Shown piece by piece: positions 1-8,467 of a stretch of DNA of 64,000 bases. Numbering within the stretch: the stretch's first letter is position 1; the number at the start of each line of letters is the position of its first letter. This stretch comes from Deefgea chitinilytica (GTDB lineage: Bacteria > Pseudomonadota > Gammaproteobacteria > Burkholderiales > Chitinibacteraceae), in contig NZ_WOFE01000003.1 in assembly GCF_016881405.1 (NCBI RefSeq), positions 1 through 64,000 of the forward strand. Direction: 5' to 3'. The translations under genes were made by a program, and so were the position numbers. Below the pieces are notes generated by a model, which saw nothing but the letters and a program-made list of their open reading frames with translations, searched no databases and was not told where the DNA came from.

Positions 1-47
1 GTTTATCAACCCGCGCGGATTACCGTTCGTGATATCGGAAACAAATT

Positions 48-75
48 GGCGGGTTACGCCTTCGGCTAACCCGCC
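48..75. repeat. REP-type palindrome next to RayT gene
   Basis: An imperfect palindrome: GGCGGGTTA at 48-56 pairs with TAACCCGCC at 67-75, with an inner GCC/GGC pair around a TTC loop. This GC-rich 'gcgggtta...taacccgcc' form is typical of REP sequences mobilised by RayT transposases, and it lies 34 bp upstream of a rayT gene. Confidence 0.8.
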
Positions 76-108
76 CTACGATGATGTATCTCTCTTTTTG
101 GGCTGATT

Positions 109-651
109 ATGTCTTCGTATCGGCGGGCGAATGTGGCGGGTGGGTCGTATTTCTTTACGGTGGTGACGGAGCGGCGGCAACGGATTTTGACCGATGACGC
201 GCTTCGACTTGCATTGCGCGAGGCCATTACAAAAGTTCGATTGGAGCGCCCGTTTCAAATTGATGGCTGGGTTTTGTTGCCCGATCATCTGCATGCGATT
301 TGGACTTTGCCTGAAGGTGATACTGATTTTTCTACACGTTGGCGCTTAATTAAATCTGCGGTAACGCGTACGGTTGGGGAAATTTACTTTCGCCCTGAAT
401 GGCATACCAAGGTACGCGCCAAAAAACATTGCGGCACGATTTGGCAGCATCGTTACTGGGAACATTTAATCCAAGATGCTGACGACTTTCGCCACCATAT
501 GAATTATCTACATTTCAATCCGGTGCGGCATGGCTTGGTTAAAAATGTTGCTGACTGGCCGTATTCATCATTTCATCGCCTTGTTGAACAAGGAATCTAC
601 GCCAAAGATTGGTCAGGTATTTCATTGCAACCAATTATTAATGATGCCTAG
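109..651 (+). CDS. rayT: REP-associated tyrosine transposase (RayT, IS200/IS605-like Y1 family)
   Basis: A 180-residue single-domain Y1 transposase. RayT proteins cut and rejoin single-stranded REP hairpins and are usually single-copy, domesticated genes. The HUH metal-binding motif is visible as H60-L-H62 (LLPDHLHAIW). The likely nucleophile Tyr133 sits in the Y-L-H-F-N-P-V motif shared by the family. Length is normal and the frame is intact, so it may be active. The palindrome at 48-75 immediately upstream is its probable substrate type. There is no partner TnpB or second gene, which fits RayT rather than a full IS200/605 element. Confidence 0.9.
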   Translation: MSSYRRANVAGGSYFFTVVTERRQRILTDDALRLALREAITKVRLERPFQIDGWVLLPDHLHAIWTLPEGDTDFSTRWRLIKSAVTRTVGEIYFRPEWHTKVRAKKHCGTIWQHRYWEHLIQDADDFRHHMNYLHFNPVRHGLVKNVADWPYSSFHRLVEQGIYAKDWSGISLQPIINDA

Positions 652-748
652 CAGGTAATACATCGATATTATTTCTCGCTCGTCGGTCTTGGGGCTTTTA
701 AAACCCCTTGATACCAAACCGACGAAGTCGGTGCAGGTATAGGGTCGC

Positions 749-789
749 CTTCTCTTGCTTACTTCTCTTGGCGAAGCAAGAGAAGTAAG
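749..789. repeat. Long hairpin repeat, copy 1
   Basis: Within a repeated block of about 655-810. The core contains two alternative stems: 749-760 with 774-785 (12 bp), or 758-770 with 777-789 (13 bp). The two pairings exclude each other. The same block recurs at 988-1250 and 51520-51660. No gene is seen in 652-1270 apart from these repeats. Confidence 0.8.
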
Positions 790-1185
790 TGCCGCGCGGC
801 ATGAGCGCGTCTCAGTTAATCAGATCGCTGCAGATTAAATCCACGCCAACGTTTACCGCGCATGTTGGGCTTCGCAAGCTCAGCACCAACCTACAAAAGC
901 TAAACAGTCAATTTCGGTGCAATTCACTAAATTGATTGCGTTATAACGCTTTCGATGTATTTGATCGCAGCCATTGATTAACAATGCCTCGCTGGCAATA
1001 CATCAATATTATTTCTCGCTCGTTGAGCTGGGGCTTAAACATCCCTTGTATCAAGCCGAGTGAGGAAAAGCGGGGCGGGGTTTTTGCGATCAATGTTTGA
1101 GGCCGTAGGCCGAGTTTTGAGCGCAACCGCCTCGATTGTCCGCAGCGAGGGAATCCGGCGCAGCCGGACGCAGATGCAGGGTCGC

Positions 1186-1226
1186 CTTCTCTTGCTTACT
1201 TCTCTTGGCGAAGCAAGAGAAGTAAG
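1186..1226. repeat. Long hairpin repeat, copy 2
   Basis: The core is identical in sequence to that at 749-789, and the left flank (from about 988) matches the flank at about 660. Between the flank and the core lies an extra GC-rich stretch (about 1060-1178), so this copy is a longer variant. A short open frame running through it is a by-product of the repeat and is not called as a gene. Confidence 0.8.
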
Positions 1227-1270
1227 TGCCGCGCGGCATCAGCGCGACTCTGTGTTCACACAGATGAAAC

Positions 1271-1912
1271 TTAACTCACCCGCCACTCTGCAATCGCCTT
1301 TTTCAACGTCGCCTCATCGGTCATCCCACTCATCACCCGATTGCCAATCAACATACTGGGCGTCGCGAAAATCCGTAATTGCTGCCCCAATTGCACACTG
1401 CTTGCCAACGCGGGTGGCTCGGCCAGTTGAAGCAGATGCTCGGTCTGCGTTTGCTGCGCGATGGCGCGCATCGCTTGCGGTGTGATCGGGATTGGCGCTT
1501 GCAGTAGCGCAGTATGCACTTGCGCGTAATTCGGGCGGGCGGCTTGCCAGACCTTGAGCGCAAAACTGGCGGCGTCTGCGCTGCTATCGGCCATCATCGT
1601 CTGCCATTTCAACACAAAACGCACGCTGCCATCTTGCGCGACTTGCTGCAAGATCGGGTCGATTTTGCGGCAATACGGGCAATTAAAATCGGTAAACACC
1701 AACACGCTGCGCGCGGCCTTGGGCGCGCCAATCACTGGGTCGGCGGCGTTGAAATAAATGTGTTTGGGCTGGCTGGTCGCGAGTTGCGTCAGCTGCGCTT
1801 GAAAAACCTTGGTGCGCCGCGCGGCTTCCGCTTGCAAGTCGGCGAGTGAGGTATTTGCTCTGGCCGCCAGCGGCAGGCCGGCCAAGAGCGCGAGAAAAGT
1901 TCGGCGTTGCAT
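1271..1912 (-). CDS. DsbA/DsbG-family thiol:disulfide oxidoreductase, exported
   Basis: A 213-residue protein with a thioredoxin-type active site C78-P-Y-C81 inside FTDFNCPYCRK, and a later conserved Thr-Pro (IFATPSMLIGN), the cis-proline loop of thioredoxin folds. It starts with MQRRTFLALLAGLPLAARA, a signal peptide (possibly Tat-like, with RR), so it acts in the periplasm. The frame is open a further 51 codons upstream, but the ATG at 1912 directly precedes the signal peptide and is preferred. The family oxidises or isomerises disulfides; the overall layout (helical N-terminus, then CPYC) resembles DsbC/DsbG-like proteins without their dimerisation domain. No dsb partner is nearby. Confidence 0.82.
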   Translation of the reverse strand: MQRRTFLALLAGLPLAARANTSLADLQAEAARRTKVFQAQLTQLATSQPKHIYFNAADPVIGAPKAARSVLVFTDFNCPYCRKIDPILQQVAQDGSVRFVLKWQTMMADSSADAASFALKVWQAARPNYAQVHTALLQAPIPITPQAMRAIAQQTQTEHLLQLAEPPALASSVQLGQQLRIFATPSMLIGNRVMSGMTDEATLKKAIAEWRVS

Positions 1913-2248
1913 GTGTTCGCTCAAAAAGGCAGAGCGTCGATTGTGGCGGGATGGTGGGGTCTTGTCTTGGGAAATAGTGCCGCTGAGTGCGCTCAGGTGG
2001 GGACGGGCGCTGTTGTGCCGACTGTGGGTGGCAGATTTAGCGGCAAAGTGATGTATGGCGCGCAAGGTTTGTTGCTTGTTATTCCCTCATCGTATTTATT
2101 CTCGTATTGTTTCAGTGTGCAAAGCAAAGAGAAATTTTTCAATTGGCTATTGCATCGTCTACTGGCTTTTGAGCGGTGGGTGTAAAAAATCAATCACGAT
2201 AAAAAACCAATTACGGTGGCTGCTTTGCGCTGTATGAGGATGGAGAGA
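1913..2248. other. Gene-free spacer between divergent dsb-like and chitinase genes
   Basis: About 336 bp between two divergently read genes, so both promoters must lie here. I see no clear operator, repeat or RNA gene. A GAGGATGGAGAG stretch at 2236-2247 supplies the ribosome-binding site of the chitinase gene. Confidence 0.5.
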
Positions 2249-3766
2249 ATGATAACCATGATGAATCATTGGATTTTGGCCGCGATTCCAGCGGCAATCG
2301 TTTCCGTTTCTGCTGTTGCTGCTCCGGCGTGGAATAGCGCGACGGTGTATACCGGCGGCGAAGTTGTTACTTATGCTGGGCAAGATTACAAAGCCAAGTG
2401 GTGGACTCAGGGCAATGTACCGGGCGCGGATCAGTGGGGGCCGTGGGCTTTGCAAACGGGCTCGACGCCAGTGCCAACCGCAACGCCAGTGGTGACGCCA
2501 ACCGCGACCACCAAGCCGACCGCGACGCCGACTTCTACACCGACACCAACTGCAACACCGAGCAATACACCGACGCCTACCGTGGTTGTCACTGCGACCG
2601 CAACGCCAATCCCCGGCGGTAGCTGTACCAATGCCGAGTGGAATAGTGCGACAGCGTATACCGGCGGACAAAAGGTCAGCTACAACGGGCGCAATTATCA
2701 AGCCAATTGGTGGACACAAAACAATATTCCATCGAGCAATGTGGGCTCAGGTTTACCGTGGACTGATTTAGGCGCTTGCAATAGCAATGCTACGCCAACG
2801 CCGACTGCGACTCCCGTTGGCGCGACACCAACACCAACGCCAAGTACCACGCCAGTGGCGAGCGCCAAATTCAAATTTGCCCCGTATGTTGATGTGAGCG
2901 GCGCTTCTGATTTGGTCGGCTGGTCGCAAGCGACTGGGCAAAAATACATTTCACTCGCGTTTTACAATTCAAACGGCAGCTGCTCGGGCGCGTGGCCGAG
3001 TGATGAAGCGAATTTACTGTCGAAAGTACAAGGTTTGCGCGCGCTCGGCGGTGATGTGATTGTGGTCAGCGGTGGCTGGAATGCCAATGATTTGGCGCGC
3101 CGTTGTACCGATGCCGCCAGCCTTGCTGCGGTGTATCAAGGCGTATTGGATAAATTTGCGGCCGATCATCTTGATCTCGATCCTGAGGCGGGCGATGTGT
3201 ACAACAATCTGGAACCAGCGATTGTTGATCGCCGCAATGCTGCTGTGAAAATCTTGCAAGACAACTTTAAAGCGCGTGGTAAAAAACTCGTCGTTTCGTA
3301 CACGATTGGTGTTCACCCAGAGCCAGGCTTGGATGCGGCAAACTTGTATGTATTGCAATCGGCGAAAGCCGCTGGCGTTGAAGTCGATGTGGTGAATCCG
3401 ATGGTGATGGATTTCTACGATGGCGTCTCTGGCAACCAAATGGGCAATCGCTCCGTGCTTGCACTGCAAAATGTGTTTAACCAAGTGAAAGCCTTGTGGC
3501 CGGGCAAAACCGACGCGCAGTATTGGGCGATGTTGGGCGCAACCGCGATGATCGGGCAAAATGATGCACAGGCCGAAGTGTTTACTTTGGCTGACGCGCA
3601 AATTCTGACTGATTTCGCGCAGCAAAAAGGCATGGGGCGTTTGGCCTTCTGGTCACTTGGCCGTGATAACGGTTCTTGCCCCGGCAATAAAACCGCCAAT
3701 TGGCAGTGCAGCGGGATTGCTCAGCAAGATTGGGCGTTTAGCCGGATTTTTGGCACATTCAAATAA
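2249..3766 (+). CDS. Secreted GH18 chitinase with two CBM5/12 chitin-binding modules
   Basis: A 505-residue exported enzyme that should hydrolyse chitin. Order: signal peptide (MITMMNHW... to VSAVAA), first CBM5/12-like module about 27-71 (WNS..YTGGE..TY.G..Y.AKWWT), a Thr/Pro linker, second such module about 127-177, a second linker, then a GH18 barrel from about 210. The GH18 signature DxxDxDxE is intact as D306-H-L-D309-L-D311-P-E313, so E313 is the likely acid/base. The frame extends 11 codons further up to a GTG, but the purine-rich site at 2236-2247 favours ATG 2249 or 2258. A terminator follows. The catalytic domain looks like the bacterial ChiD/ChiA-like class with short loops. Confidence 0.93.
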   Translation: MITMMNHWILAAIPAAIVSVSAVAAPAWNSATVYTGGEVVTYAGQDYKAKWWTQGNVPGADQWGPWALQTGSTPVPTATPVVTPTATTKPTATPTSTPTPTATPSNTPTPTVVVTATATPIPGGSCTNAEWNSATAYTGGQKVSYNGRNYQANWWTQNNIPSSNVGSGLPWTDLGACNSNATPTPTATPVGATPTPTPSTTPVASAKFKFAPYVDVSGASDLVGWSQATGQKYISLAFYNSNGSCSGAWPSDEANLLSKVQGLRALGGDVIVVSGGWNANDLARRCTDAASLAAVYQGVLDKFAADHLDLDPEAGDVYNNLEPAIVDRRNAAVKILQDNFKARGKKLVVSYTIGVHPEPGLDAANLYVLQSAKAAGVEVDVVNPMVMDFYDGVSGNQMGNRSVLALQNVFNQVKALWPGKTDAQYWAMLGATAMIGQNDAQAEVFTLADAQILTDFAQQKGMGRLAFWSLGRDNGSCPGNKTANWQCSGIAQQDWAFSRIFGTFK

Positions 3767-3786
3767 GCAGTTTTGATTGTTGAATC

Positions 3787-3811
3787 AACGGCACCTGCGG
3801 GTGCCGTTTTT
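3787..3811 (+). terminator. Rho-independent terminator after chitinase gene
   Basis: AACGGCACC, loop TGCG, GGTGCCGTT followed by a T run; 21 bp after the chitinase stop codon. Confidence 0.9.
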
Positions 3812-3947
3812 GTTGCCTTGGCGTAATCGGAACGATGAATCGATGTAGGTTGAAGATTTTTGCTAGTCAAAATCGATCAAGGATGTATTTGGCTGTAGTC
3901 TTTGATTATCAAGGCTTAGCAATTAATACCCATATTGGTGTACGGGC

Positions 3948-5528
3948 TCATGCGTCGTCTTGCTGTTCAGCAAACAAATCGGGTTGGCTTGACTGGGCGC
4001 TGGTGCGTTTGTTGCTGCGCTGCCCATGCCGCACTGGGCTGCGGCTGCCGTGTTTTTGGTAGACGGCTTTGGCTTGCTCGCGCAGTTGCGGCTGACTGCG
4101 CCGCCAGTCGCTGATTTTTTGTTTGGCGGCGTGCAGCGAGGTTTGCCAGTCCACCACCGGCCACGGGTAGTCGCGGCCGAGGATGCAGCCAGCTTCTAAT
4201 TGAATTGCCGGCGGCATTTGCCATGGCTCGAAGATACACCAGTCGGGCACGCGGCGCAGTGCGGGTAGCCAGTGGCGGACAAATGCGCCGCGCGGGTCGT
4301 GTTCTTGGGCTTGTTTGATTGGGTTGTAAATGCGCAGTGTGTTGATGCCGGTGACGCCCGACTGCATTTGCACTTGCGGGTAATGAATGCCCGGCTCGTA
4401 GTCGAGAAACAGCCGCGCCAGTCGGGCGGCGGGTTGTGGCCAGTGCAGCCAGAGGTTGTAGCTGGCAAAGCTGACCAGCATGGCGCGCATCCGAAAATTA
4501 ATCCAGCCAGTGTGGCGCAGCATGGCCATACAGGCGTCGATCAGCGGGTAGCCGGTTTCGCCATTGGCCCAGGCCTGAAAATGCGCGGGGTTGAAGTCGG
4601 CTTCGCGCAGTCCGGCATAGCCTGTGTGTTGCGGGGCGATTTCCAGCTCGGGCTCGCTTTCGAGTTTTTGCATGAAATGGCAATGCCAGTGCAGCCGGCT
4701 TTCAAAGCTACGTAGCGAGGTGCGCCAACGCTGCTCGGCGGCTTGCTCGGGCGATAATTGCGCGACGCGCCGCCGCGTGGCTTGCACAATTTCGCGCAGC
4801 GATAGGCAGCCAAAGCTCAAGTACGGCGATAGCCGCGAGCAGGCCGATACGGCTTTGAGTGGGCTGGAAATCCCGCCGCGATATTGCCCGCCGCGCTCGA
4901 GTAAAAACGCCTGCAGCGTCGCTACCGCAGCGCGCCGACCACCGTGCTGGCGCGCGGCAAAGTCGCTGTCCCACAGCCGCAGCGGGATTTGCTCGATTTG
5001 TTCAATCGTCGGGTGCGGCCAGTACGCTAGCGCGGCGTCTTGGGCACTAGTGACTTTGGGCGCGGTGGCGGCGGCAAGGCGCTCGCTCCAGTAGCCATGC
5101 CAGTGGTCACGATTACGCAGCCGCCGCACTACGCCATTTTGCGGCCATTCTTGCCACGGCACGCCTTGCTGTCGACACCAGTCGCCCACTGCGCGATCAC
5201 GCGCAAAGCTGGCCAGATTGCCAGTTTCTTCATGCGAATACAGCCCAGCCAGTGGCACTTGGCTGTGCAGCCATTGCAAGGCATCAAGCATTTCGCCCTG
5301 AAATAGATACAGCCGCAGCCCGCAGCGCTGCAGATCATGCGCCAGCTCTTGCAGGCATTCGCGCGCAAACCCCCAATGGCCTGCGCTGTAGTCGGGCTGG
5401 CTTTGCTGGCTAGGCTCGATGCAATACAGCGCCAACACCGGACCACGCTGGCTGGCTTGCCACAGCGGCCAGTGATCATGCAGGCGTAGGTCTTTTTTAA
5501 ACCAGACCAGATGGATGGGGCTGTGCAT
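3948..5528 (-). CDS. Cryptochrome/DNA photolyase family flavoprotein
   Basis: About 526 residues, starting at ATG 5528 (MHSPIHLVWFKKDLRLHDHW), the conserved beginning of the photolyase N-terminal alpha/beta domain. A TTG-started extension to 5576 is possible but not needed. The C-terminal half carries the FAD-binding helical domain: TGYPLIDACMAMLRHTGWI, then a segment with Q-S-G-x-x-G-I-N-T and R-I-Y-N-P. The latter is typical of the cryptochrome-like group rather than of E. coli PhrB, where the matching segment differs. The family either repairs UV-made pyrimidine dimers with blue light or acts as a photoreceptor; sequence alone does not decide. It stands alone, convergent with the chitinase gene. 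Confidence 0.88.
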   Translation of the reverse strand: MHSPIHLVWFKKDLRLHDHWPLWQASQRGPVLALYCIEPSQQSQPDYSAGHWGFARECLQELAHDLQRCGLRLYLFQGEMLDALQWLHSQVPLAGLYSHEETGNLASFARDRAVGDWCRQQGVPWQEWPQNGVVRRLRNRDHWHGYWSERLAAATAPKVTSAQDAALAYWPHPTIEQIEQIPLRLWDSDFAARQHGGRRAAVATLQAFLLERGGQYRGGISSPLKAVSACSRLSPYLSFGCLSLREIVQATRRRVAQLSPEQAAEQRWRTSLRSFESRLHWHCHFMQKLESEPELEIAPQHTGYAGLREADFNPAHFQAWANGETGYPLIDACMAMLRHTGWINFRMRAMLVSFASYNLWLHWPQPAARLARLFLDYEPGIHYPQVQMQSGVTGINTLRIYNPIKQAQEHDPRGAFVRHWLPALRRVPDWCIFEPWQMPPAIQLEAGCILGRDYPWPVVDWQTSLHAAKQKISDWRRSQPQLREQAKAVYQKHGSRSPVRHGQRSNKRTSAQSSQPDLFAEQQDDA

Positions 5529-5851
5529 ATAGAGTTGGCTCTGACTCGCAATTTGCTTACCGCATTGCTCAAGCAATACTTTTAAGCATTAAATGTTACC
5601 AAATGGTAGCAGTAAATACTACTTGGTAAATAAGCACGGTGTTGCTTAGTGCGGGTCTTGCGTGGCGATATGTGCTGCTAAGGTGTTAAATGGGGTGTAT
5701 TGCTTTGAAGTTATTGTTTATTAAAGATTACGGATTGATACCCATGCGTGATGGCTTGGTGCTGGATCTAGGGATTGATTGGGATTAAATAGCGGATGTA
5801 CAGTGATTGGCTGCTCATCCGCTTTGCAGTGATTAATACTTCAATTGCAGG
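5529..5851. other. Intergenic region, AT-rich, nothing recognised
   Basis: 323 bp upstream of the photolyase-family gene and downstream of the chuY-like gene. It should hold the photolyase promoter. I see no clear operator, hairpin terminator or small gene. Confidence 0.4.
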
Positions 5852-6499
5852 CTAGGTTGATTCGCTGGCGAGCACCGTCCAAACTTGCTGGGCTTTGCTG
5901 GCATCACGCAAAATAGCCAAGGTCGCTAGCGCAGCGTCGCTGCGGCTGAGATACATTTTTCGCTCCGCAGTGAGCGTTTGGATTAGTGCATAGCGCCCGG
6001 TGCCCGCTTCATCATTGAGCCCACCGGGGCGAACAATTCGCCAATTGAGGGGGCTAGCACGCAATTGCCGTTCGGCCTCGGTTTTGGCGATTAACGCTTC
6101 GCGCAACGCCTGCTGCACATTCGGTGGCAATTGCTCAAATTGCTCATCGCAACCGACCGAAGTCAGCAGCACAAACGGCAAATCACTTTGCCAGCTTTGC
6201 GCGGCATTGATCACATTCAGATTGCCAATTGCATCAATTCGTCGCCCGGCGGCATTTTTACCGCCAAGTAGGCTCACTACTGCGCGCGGTGCGGCGAGCT
6301 GTAGTGCTTGTTCGCAATCGGCCAGTGCAAAGGCATCGCCCCGAATAACGGTAACCCCCAATTCAAGCAGCGCGCTGGCATCGCGTTCTGGGCGCAGCAT
6401 GCAAGCGACGCTCAGCCCGGCTTGCAGGGCATGATCAATCAAGTGGCGACCCGTTTTGCCTGAGCCGCCAAAGATCAAGATGTCGTGCGGCTGATTCAT
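5852..6499 (-). CDS. chuY: NAD(P)-binding SDR-like protein, probable anaerobilin reductase ChuY
   Basis: A 215-residue Rossmann-fold protein with the dinucleotide motif G-G-S-G-K-T-G-R near the N-terminus (DILIFGGSGKTGRHL), of the NmrA/biliverdin-reductase-B-like group. It overlaps the end of the hutX gene by 4 nt (ATGA), making it the third gene of the Fur-controlled chuW-chuX-chuY unit. In E. coli O157:H7 the same gene order occurs and ChuY reduces anaerobilin, the linear tetrapyrrole made by ChuW. The fold is seen in the sequence; the specific function rests on gene order. Confidence 0.78.
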   Translation of the reverse strand: MNQPHDILIFGGSGKTGRHLIDHALQAGLSVACMLRPERDASALLELGVTVIRGDAFALADCEQALQLAAPRAVVSLLGGKNAAGRRIDAIGNLNVINAAQSWQSDLPFVLLTSVGCDEQFEQLPPNVQQALREALIAKTEAERQLRASPLNWRIVRPGGLNDEAGTGRYALIQTLTAERKMYLSRSDAALATLAILRDASKAQQVWTVLASEST

Positions 6500-7032
6500 T
6501 GCGCCTCCTTGCTGGCGAATGCACGCAAAGCATCGATTTGCTCGGCGCGTAATTGGCCGTGGTCATCGCGGCCGACAAAGATTTTAAACATCACCGCACC
6601 TGCTTGATTGCAAAAAATCAGGCTGGCGGTGGGTTTGCCCATAAAGGGGCGCTCAACCCAATAAATGGCGGCGCAGTTTTGATAGCGCAAATGCCCGTGT
6701 AGGCCGGTGCTGCCATGTAGATTAAAGAATCCATGACCGACTTCACCGGCTGGCAATGGGCCGGTAAATTCTAAAATGGCGTCGTTGCTATGGGTGATCA
6801 GCGTGACTGGCGTTTGCCACTGGTGAATTGCGGTCATCAATTCGACAAAACAATTTCCTGCCATTTTTTGCCATAGTGCGGTGGGTAGGCATTCGATCAC
6901 ATCGGCCACCGCGCACTGATGCGTGTCGGCTAGCTGCTCCAAAATCACGCCGGGATTGGCGGCTAGGCGTTGAGTGAGTGCGGCTTTTTGCTCGCTACTG
7001 AGTGTGGGTGCGACATGGTGGGTGTTGGGCAT
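6496..7032 (-). CDS. hutX: Haem utilisation cytosolic carrier HutX/ChuX
   Basis: A 178-residue protein of the HutX/ChuX family, cytosolic haem-binding proteins that hand haem to degradation enzymes. Recognisable segments include GNCFVELMTAIHQWQ..VTLITHS and the C-terminal FFNLHGSTGLHGHLR, rich in possible haem-ligand histidines. The start at ATG 7032 has a good AGAGGAAA site 6 nt upstream. The start lies inside the 3' end of the radical-SAM gene, overlapping it by 70 nt, which implies translational coupling. The gene before it makes the enzyme that consumes haem, and the gene after it the likely product reductase. Confidence 0.92.
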   Translation of the reverse strand: MPNTHHVAPTLSSEQKAALTQRLAANPGVILEQLADTHQCAVADVIECLPTALWQKMAGNCFVELMTAIHQWQTPVTLITHSNDAILEFTGPLPAGEVGHGFFNLHGSTGLHGHLRYQNCAAIYWVERPFMGKPTASLIFCNQAGAVMFKIFVGRDDHGQLRAEQIDALRAFASKEAQ

Positions 7033-8357
7033 GGTGTTTCCTCTGGCGGTGTAATCAGTTGGGCGAGTTCGCGAATCATCGTCGGCGCCCAAAAGCGCCC
7101 ACCGATGGTTAAAGTGATCTGGTCTTGTTCGATGGTGAGCAGGCCTTGCTGCTGCCATTGATGTAATTGCGTCAACAATACGGGGTACGGCGCAAACAAT
7201 GCGCTGGCAAACTGTCCGGCCTCAAGTGCGCCTTGAATCAGTGCAAAGGCCTGCTTTTGTGGGCTGGTGGCAGCTAGAAAAGCGATCGGTTTTTGTTCCA
7301 GCGGGGTGGCGAGGTAGTCGTCCAGATTGCCTTGCACCTGATAGCTGTAGCCCGCATGGCAGCCCCCTGCGCCTGAGCCAAACGCAAGGCAATCTTGCCC
7401 CGATTTAATCGCCTGATTGTAGCGATTGCGCTCGTATCGATTGGGGCTGGGGCTAGCAAAGTGACTATTGCTCAGCTGTGTCCAGCCTGCAGCCAGTAGG
7501 CGGCGTACCGCATAGGCGTAATGGCGGCATTGGGTGGCCAGATCGAGCAACGGCGGCAAGGCGCCTTTTTCTAGCATGCGGTTGATCGGTAAATTGGGAA
7601 AGCAATTAAACGCGTACAAATCCAAGCCGGATAAACCCAGCGATAATGCGACATCCAGATCGTGCGTCCATTTGGCGTCATCTTGCCCCGGCAGACCAAA
7701 CATCAAATCGGCCACAATGACCGCGTCGGTTTGCTCGCACAGTTGGCGCAAATACGTTGCAGCGTCCTCGCCCGAATGCTGACGACCTAGCCTGCGGCGC
7801 AGTTGTGAATCAAAGCTTTGCACACCGATTGAAATTCGGTTTGCCCCCGCAGCAAGGCAGGCTTGCGCTTTGGCGAGGCTGAAATGCGAAATCCGGCCTT
7901 CGATGGTGATTTCGCAATCATCGCTTAGTGGCAGCGTGCGGCGTACTGCTGCGAGCAGTCGGCATAAATCAGCTTCGCTGAGCGCAGTGGGCGTGCCGCC
8001 GCCAAAATAAACCGCATTAATTGAGCCACCCGCGGGGCGTTGGCTGGCCTCGAATTCCAATTCGGCAATGAGTCGATCTACATACGGCGTGCCGTGCTCG
8101 GCTTGCCAGGCATTGCGGTAAAAACCACAAAAAACGCAGCGATTGGCGCAGAACGGGATGTGAAAATACGCCAACGTGCTCGGTTTGATCGGCGCGCTGA
8201 CAATGCGCTGTGTAATCGCCGGCCACGCAGTTGGCGGCACCATCTGTGCGCCCCACATCGGCATTAAGGCTTTTCGCTCAGCAAATGCGGTAGGGAGTAC
8301 ATCATTGGTTTGCAGCCAGCAATTTAGCTCTGGGCTGGCAGGGGTAAGACTGGACAT
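6963..8357 (-). CDS. hutW: Anaerobic haem-degrading radical SAM methyltransferase ChuW/HutW
   Basis: A 464-residue radical SAM enzyme of the HemN-like superfamily. The [4Fe-4S]/SAM motif is C70-x3-C74-x2-C77 in FHIPFCANRCVFCGFY, followed by the GGGTPT motif (VYFGGGTPTALS). ChuW/HutW opens haem without oxygen, releasing iron and forming anaerobilin. Being first in hutW-hutX-chuY with a Fur box 22 bp upstream of its start supports this over HemN itself (coproporphyrinogen oxidase) or the HemW chaperone. No haem receptor or ABC transporter gene is found in the window, unlike many chu/hut loci. Confidence 0.9.
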   Translation of the reverse strand: MSSLTPASPELNCWLQTNDVLPTAFAERKALMPMWGAQMVPPTAWPAITQRIVSAPIKPSTLAYFHIPFCANRCVFCGFYRNAWQAEHGTPYVDRLIAELEFEASQRPAGGSINAVYFGGGTPTALSEADLCRLLAAVRRTLPLSDDCEITIEGRISHFSLAKAQACLAAGANRISIGVQSFDSQLRRRLGRQHSGEDAATYLRQLCEQTDAVIVADLMFGLPGQDDAKWTHDLDVALSLGLSGLDLYAFNCFPNLPINRMLEKGALPPLLDLATQCRHYAYAVRRLLAAGWTQLSNSHFASPSPNRYERNRYNQAIKSGQDCLAFGSGAGGCHAGYSYQVQGNLDDYLATPLEQKPIAFLAATSPQKQAFALIQGALEAGQFASALFAPYPVLLTQLHQWQQQGLLTIEQDQITLTIGGRFWAPTMIRELAQLITPPEETPCPTPTMSHPHSVASKKPHSLNA

Positions 8358-8378
8358 AGGTCAATATTCATTATTTGT

Positions 8379-8397
8379 GATAATGATAACCATTGTC
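8379..8397. promoter_or_regulatory. Fur box upstream of hutW-hutX-chuY
   Basis: GATAATGATAACCATTGTC matches the 19-bp Fur consensus GATAATGATAATCATTATC at 17 of 19 positions and lies 22 bp before the hutW start. It predicts repression of the haem operon by iron-loaded Fur. Confidence 0.92.
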
Positions 8398-8467
8398 GTT
8401 TAGTTGGGCGAGCGCTATTTTGATGCGTATCAAGTACGGCTAGATCAGTGAAATACAGTGCTAGGGC

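Noticed and set aside
1060-1485. 141-codon plus-strand frame across the hairpin repeat
   Set aside because: Runs through a non-coding repeat and into the antisense of the dsb-like gene.
2159-2719. 186-codon minus frame over the first CBM and linker
   Set aside because: Low-complexity Arg/Gly/Trp translation of the Thr/Pro linker complement; not a gene.
3014-3625. 203-codon frame antisense to the chitinase gene
   Set aside because: Lies wholly within the conserved GH18 domain; composition is that of a reverse-frame shadow.
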